A stretch of DNA of 28,537 nt from a virus. The notes under the pieces were generated by a model. That model worked only from the letters and a program-made list of their open reading frames with translations, made no database searches and was not told the DNA's origin. The stretch lies in the IMG/VR virus record IMGVR_UViG_3300046167_000230, positions 1 to 28,537 of that record; one strand, 5' to 3'. Every line of letters begins with the position of its first letter. The first letter of the stretch is position 1. This document shows, in pieces, positions 26,915-28,537 of the stretch. A program made the translations under genes and the position numbers.

Positions 26915-28040
26915 GATATTTGAGAAGAACTATAACGCACCTACCAAGATTGTAGTAAATCAAGGAGGTACTCGTTCTGGTAAAACATACTCACTACTTC
27001 AACTCATCATTGTATTGGCTTTATCCGAGAAGGGTAAGGTCTTTACTATTGTGCGTAAATCTCTACCCTCTCTCAAGATGACTGCGATGAGAGACTTTAT
27101 TGAGATACTAACTAATATGAACTTGTATGATGAGAAGTATCATAACAAATCCGAACACATATATAGGCTTAACGGCAACATCATTGAGTTCGTGTCACTT
27201 GACCAACCTCAAAAGAAACGAGGCGCAAGACGGCACTATTTATTCTGTAACGAAGCAAACGAACTTACTTGGGAAGACTTCTTCCAACTACTCGTTAGAA
27301 CCACAGACAAGATATACATTGACTACAACCCCTCCGATGACTTCCATTGGATATACGACAGGCTACTCACGAGAGATGATGTCACCTTTATCAAATCTAC
27401 TTACTTGGATAATCCTTTTCTGGATAATAGTATTGTGGAGGAGATTGAGAGACTACAATCTACTGATGAAGATTACTGGCGTATATACGGATTGGGAGAA
27501 AGGGGTCAAAGTAAAGCTACAATTTTTACATTTATGGAAGAGGAGATACCCGAACAGGCTAAATTCCTCTCCTACGGTATGGACTTTGGTTTTACTAATG
27601 ACCCGACTACTCTCGTTGGGGTCTACCATCACGATAATAACATTTTTGCAAAAGAACTTCTATACGAAACGAACCTAACGAATAGGGATATTAGTGAGAA
27701 GTTAAAAGCATTGGGGATAGATAGAAGAGCAGAGATATTTGCAGATAGTGCAGAACCTAAATCCATAGAAGAACTCTACAGGATGGGTTGGAATATCAAG
27801 CCTACTAAGAAAGGTGCTGATAGCATCAATGCAGGTATTGATATGCTCAAGAGGTATAAGCTACATATCACAGGTGCTAACTTTGTCAAGGAGATGAGAA
27901 ATTACAAGTGGGTAGAAGATAAGAATGGTAAGCTACTCAATAAACCTATTGATGCGTTTAACCACGCTATAGATGCGTTGAGGTACGCAACATATAATAA
28001 ACTAAGCAGACCGAACTATGGTAGATATGCAGTCAGGTAA
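26886..28040 (+). CDS. Terminase large subunit, Terminase_3-like (384 aa, TTG start)
   Basis: ATPase domain: Walker A GGTRSGKT at residues 27-34, Walker B-like HYLFCNEANEL at about 117-127. Nuclease domain: YGMDFGFTNDPTTLVGV near 230, FADSAEPKSIEELYRMGW and INAGIDMLKRYKLHI, then PIDAFNHAIDALRYAT near the end, where acidic residues bind metal. It drives DNA packaging and cuts concatemers. No ATG exists near the start; TTG 26886 gives a normal N-terminus (MSSVAIKTSEIFEKNYN), so a TTG start, coupled to TerS, is probable. Confidence 0.93.
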   Translation: MSSVAIKTSEIFEKNYNAPTKIVVNQGGTRSGKTYSLLQLIIVLALSEKGKVFTIVRKSLPSLKMTAMRDFIEILTNMNLYDEKYHNKSEHIYRLNGNIIEFVSLDQPQKKRGARRHYLFCNEANELTWEDFFQLLVRTTDKIYIDYNPSDDFHWIYDRLLTRDDVTFIKSTYLDNPFLDNSIVEEIERLQSTDEDYWRIYGLGERGQSKATIFTFMEEEIPEQAKFLSYGMDFGFTNDPTTLVGVYHHDNNIFAKELLYETNLTNRDISEKLKALGIDRRAEIFADSAEPKSIEELYRMGWNIKPTKKGADSINAGIDMLKRYKLHITGANFVKEMRNYKWVEDKNGKLLNKPIDAFNHAIDALRYATYNKLSRPNYGRYAVR

Positions 28041-28537
28041 GGAGGTAAAGGTTATACTTCCAGAGAACGCAAGAGAACTCACGGTAGAGCAGTACCAAAA
28101 GTTCCTAAAGGTAGAAGGTGATGAAACCTTTATGACCCTCAAGGCTCTTGAACTATTTGCTAACATACCATTGAAGGTAGCCTATGCAATGAAAGCAGAG
28201 GACATCTTAGACATCTCTCAGCACATATTATCTATCGTAGGTGGTAAGCATCCACTTGTAAAGAGATTGTCCTTTAGAGGCAAGGAATATGGTTTTGTAC
28301 CCAACCTTGAAGAGATGAGCTTTGGTGAGTATATTGATTTGGATAGCTACCTAAGTGATATGCAACAACTGCATAAGACCGTAGGAGTATTGTATAGACC
28401 TATTGTAAAGGAGAAGGGTGACCTGTATGAGATAGAACCTTACAAGGGTACTGATGGCTATGCAGACTTTCCATTAGATGTAGCTTTAGGTGCTACGCTT
28501 TTTTTTTATCGTTTAAGCAACAAATTATTGAAGGATA
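28018..28537 (+). CDS. Tail assembly chaperone, N-terminal part (runs off the window end)
   Basis: Starts at ATG 28018 (or 28027), inside the last codons of TerL, and has no stop before the window end. The product begins MVDMQSGKEVKVILPENARE, has LTVEQYQKFLKVEGDE and DILDISQHILSIVGG, and near the end PLDVALGATLFFYRLSNKLL. When joined with the window start, the 0 frame stops at 90-92 (about 203 residues from 28018) and the -1 frame stops at 218-220 (about 246 residues). A run of nine T at 28499-28507 offers a U-UUU-UUU slip site. The protein would help fold or position the tape measure. Family assignment by architecture. Confidence 0.75.
   Translation, partial: MVDMQSGKEVKVILPENARELTVEQYQKFLKVEGDETFMTLKALELFANIPLKVAYAMKAEDILDISQHILSIVGGKHPLVKRLSFRGKEYGFVPNLEEMSFGEYIDLDSYLSDMQQLHKTVGVLYRPIVKEKGDLYEIEPYKGTDGYADFPLDVALGATLFFYRLSNKLLKD
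28499..28507 (+). other. Candidate -1 frameshift slippery site
   Basis: Nine consecutive T, read in the 0 frame as CTT TTT TTT TAT. A -1 slip of two Phe tRNAs on T-TTT-TTT (28500-28506) keeps perfect pairing and leads into the frame that continues past the join to the stop at 218-220. A missing T in the assembly would look the same. Confidence 0.55.

Noticed and set aside
27127-27678. 183-codon frame inside the terminase gene
   Set aside because: It overlaps the well-supported TerL frame and has Leu/Thr/Ser-rich composition typical of an alternative-frame shadow.

Overview
The window looks like a complete or nearly complete small tailed-phage genome of about 28.5 kb, cut open inside one gene. 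All genes I can support lie on the + strand. Family content (XkdF-like prohead protease, HK97-type capsid, tape measure, Terminase_3-type TerL, no sheath or baseplate genes) suggests a siphovirus. The host is probably a member of the Bacteroidota, most likely Flavobacteriia: the DNA is AT-rich, genes lack Shine-Dalgarno sequences, and several promoters fit the TTTG / TAnnTTTG pattern of that group. The two window ends join in frame: the gene starting at 28018 runs off the right end and continues at position 1, so the molecule is circular or circularly permuted. I see no integrase, tRNA or CRISPR.

Layout. 28018-28537 plus 1-220: tail assembly chaperone with a probable -1 frameshift. 220-1170: three tandem promoter / small gene / terminator cassettes with nearly identical flanks. 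1202-7391: connector and tail genes ending with the tape measure. 7394-10232: prohead protease, an acidic scaffold-like protein and four small paralogous helical proteins that share an N-terminal leader. 10359-11898: major capsid and probable tail tube. 12017-14704: portal (frameshifted) and head-tail adaptor. 14697-15905: virion surface protein and partners. 15905-16998: lysis genes (frameshifted amidase, holins). 16999-17307: terminators around an extremely AT-rich stretch, a candidate origin. 17308-24623: replication, recombination and nucleotide genes (DUF3310, RusA, cytosine methyltransferase-like, SSB-like, DnaB/RecA-like ATPase, DnaA-domain-IV-like protein, sigma-like factor, nucleases). 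24711-26588: an array of small genes, several joined by a repeated start module, with an XRE-type repressor and its operator-like repeats. 26618-28040: terminase small and large subunits.

How it fits together. The phage encodes a helicase-like ATPase, SSB, resolvase, RecE-like nuclease and DnaA-like DNA-binding protein but no DNA polymerase, so it probably recruits the host polymerase. Late genes are cut into blocks by strong hairpin terminators, and a recurring GGTTAAC-type motif precedes most blocks; a phage sigma-like protein is a candidate activator. Three genes (portal, amidase, sigma-like) are each broken by what looks like one extra base, which may be sequencing error, real decay or recoding.

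The most interesting candidate system is the set of small proteins between the prohead protease and the capsid gene. Their shared leader followed by a VEL(A/G) junction resembles, in logic, the cleaved capsid-targeting peptides of T4 internal proteins. This is inference and untested.
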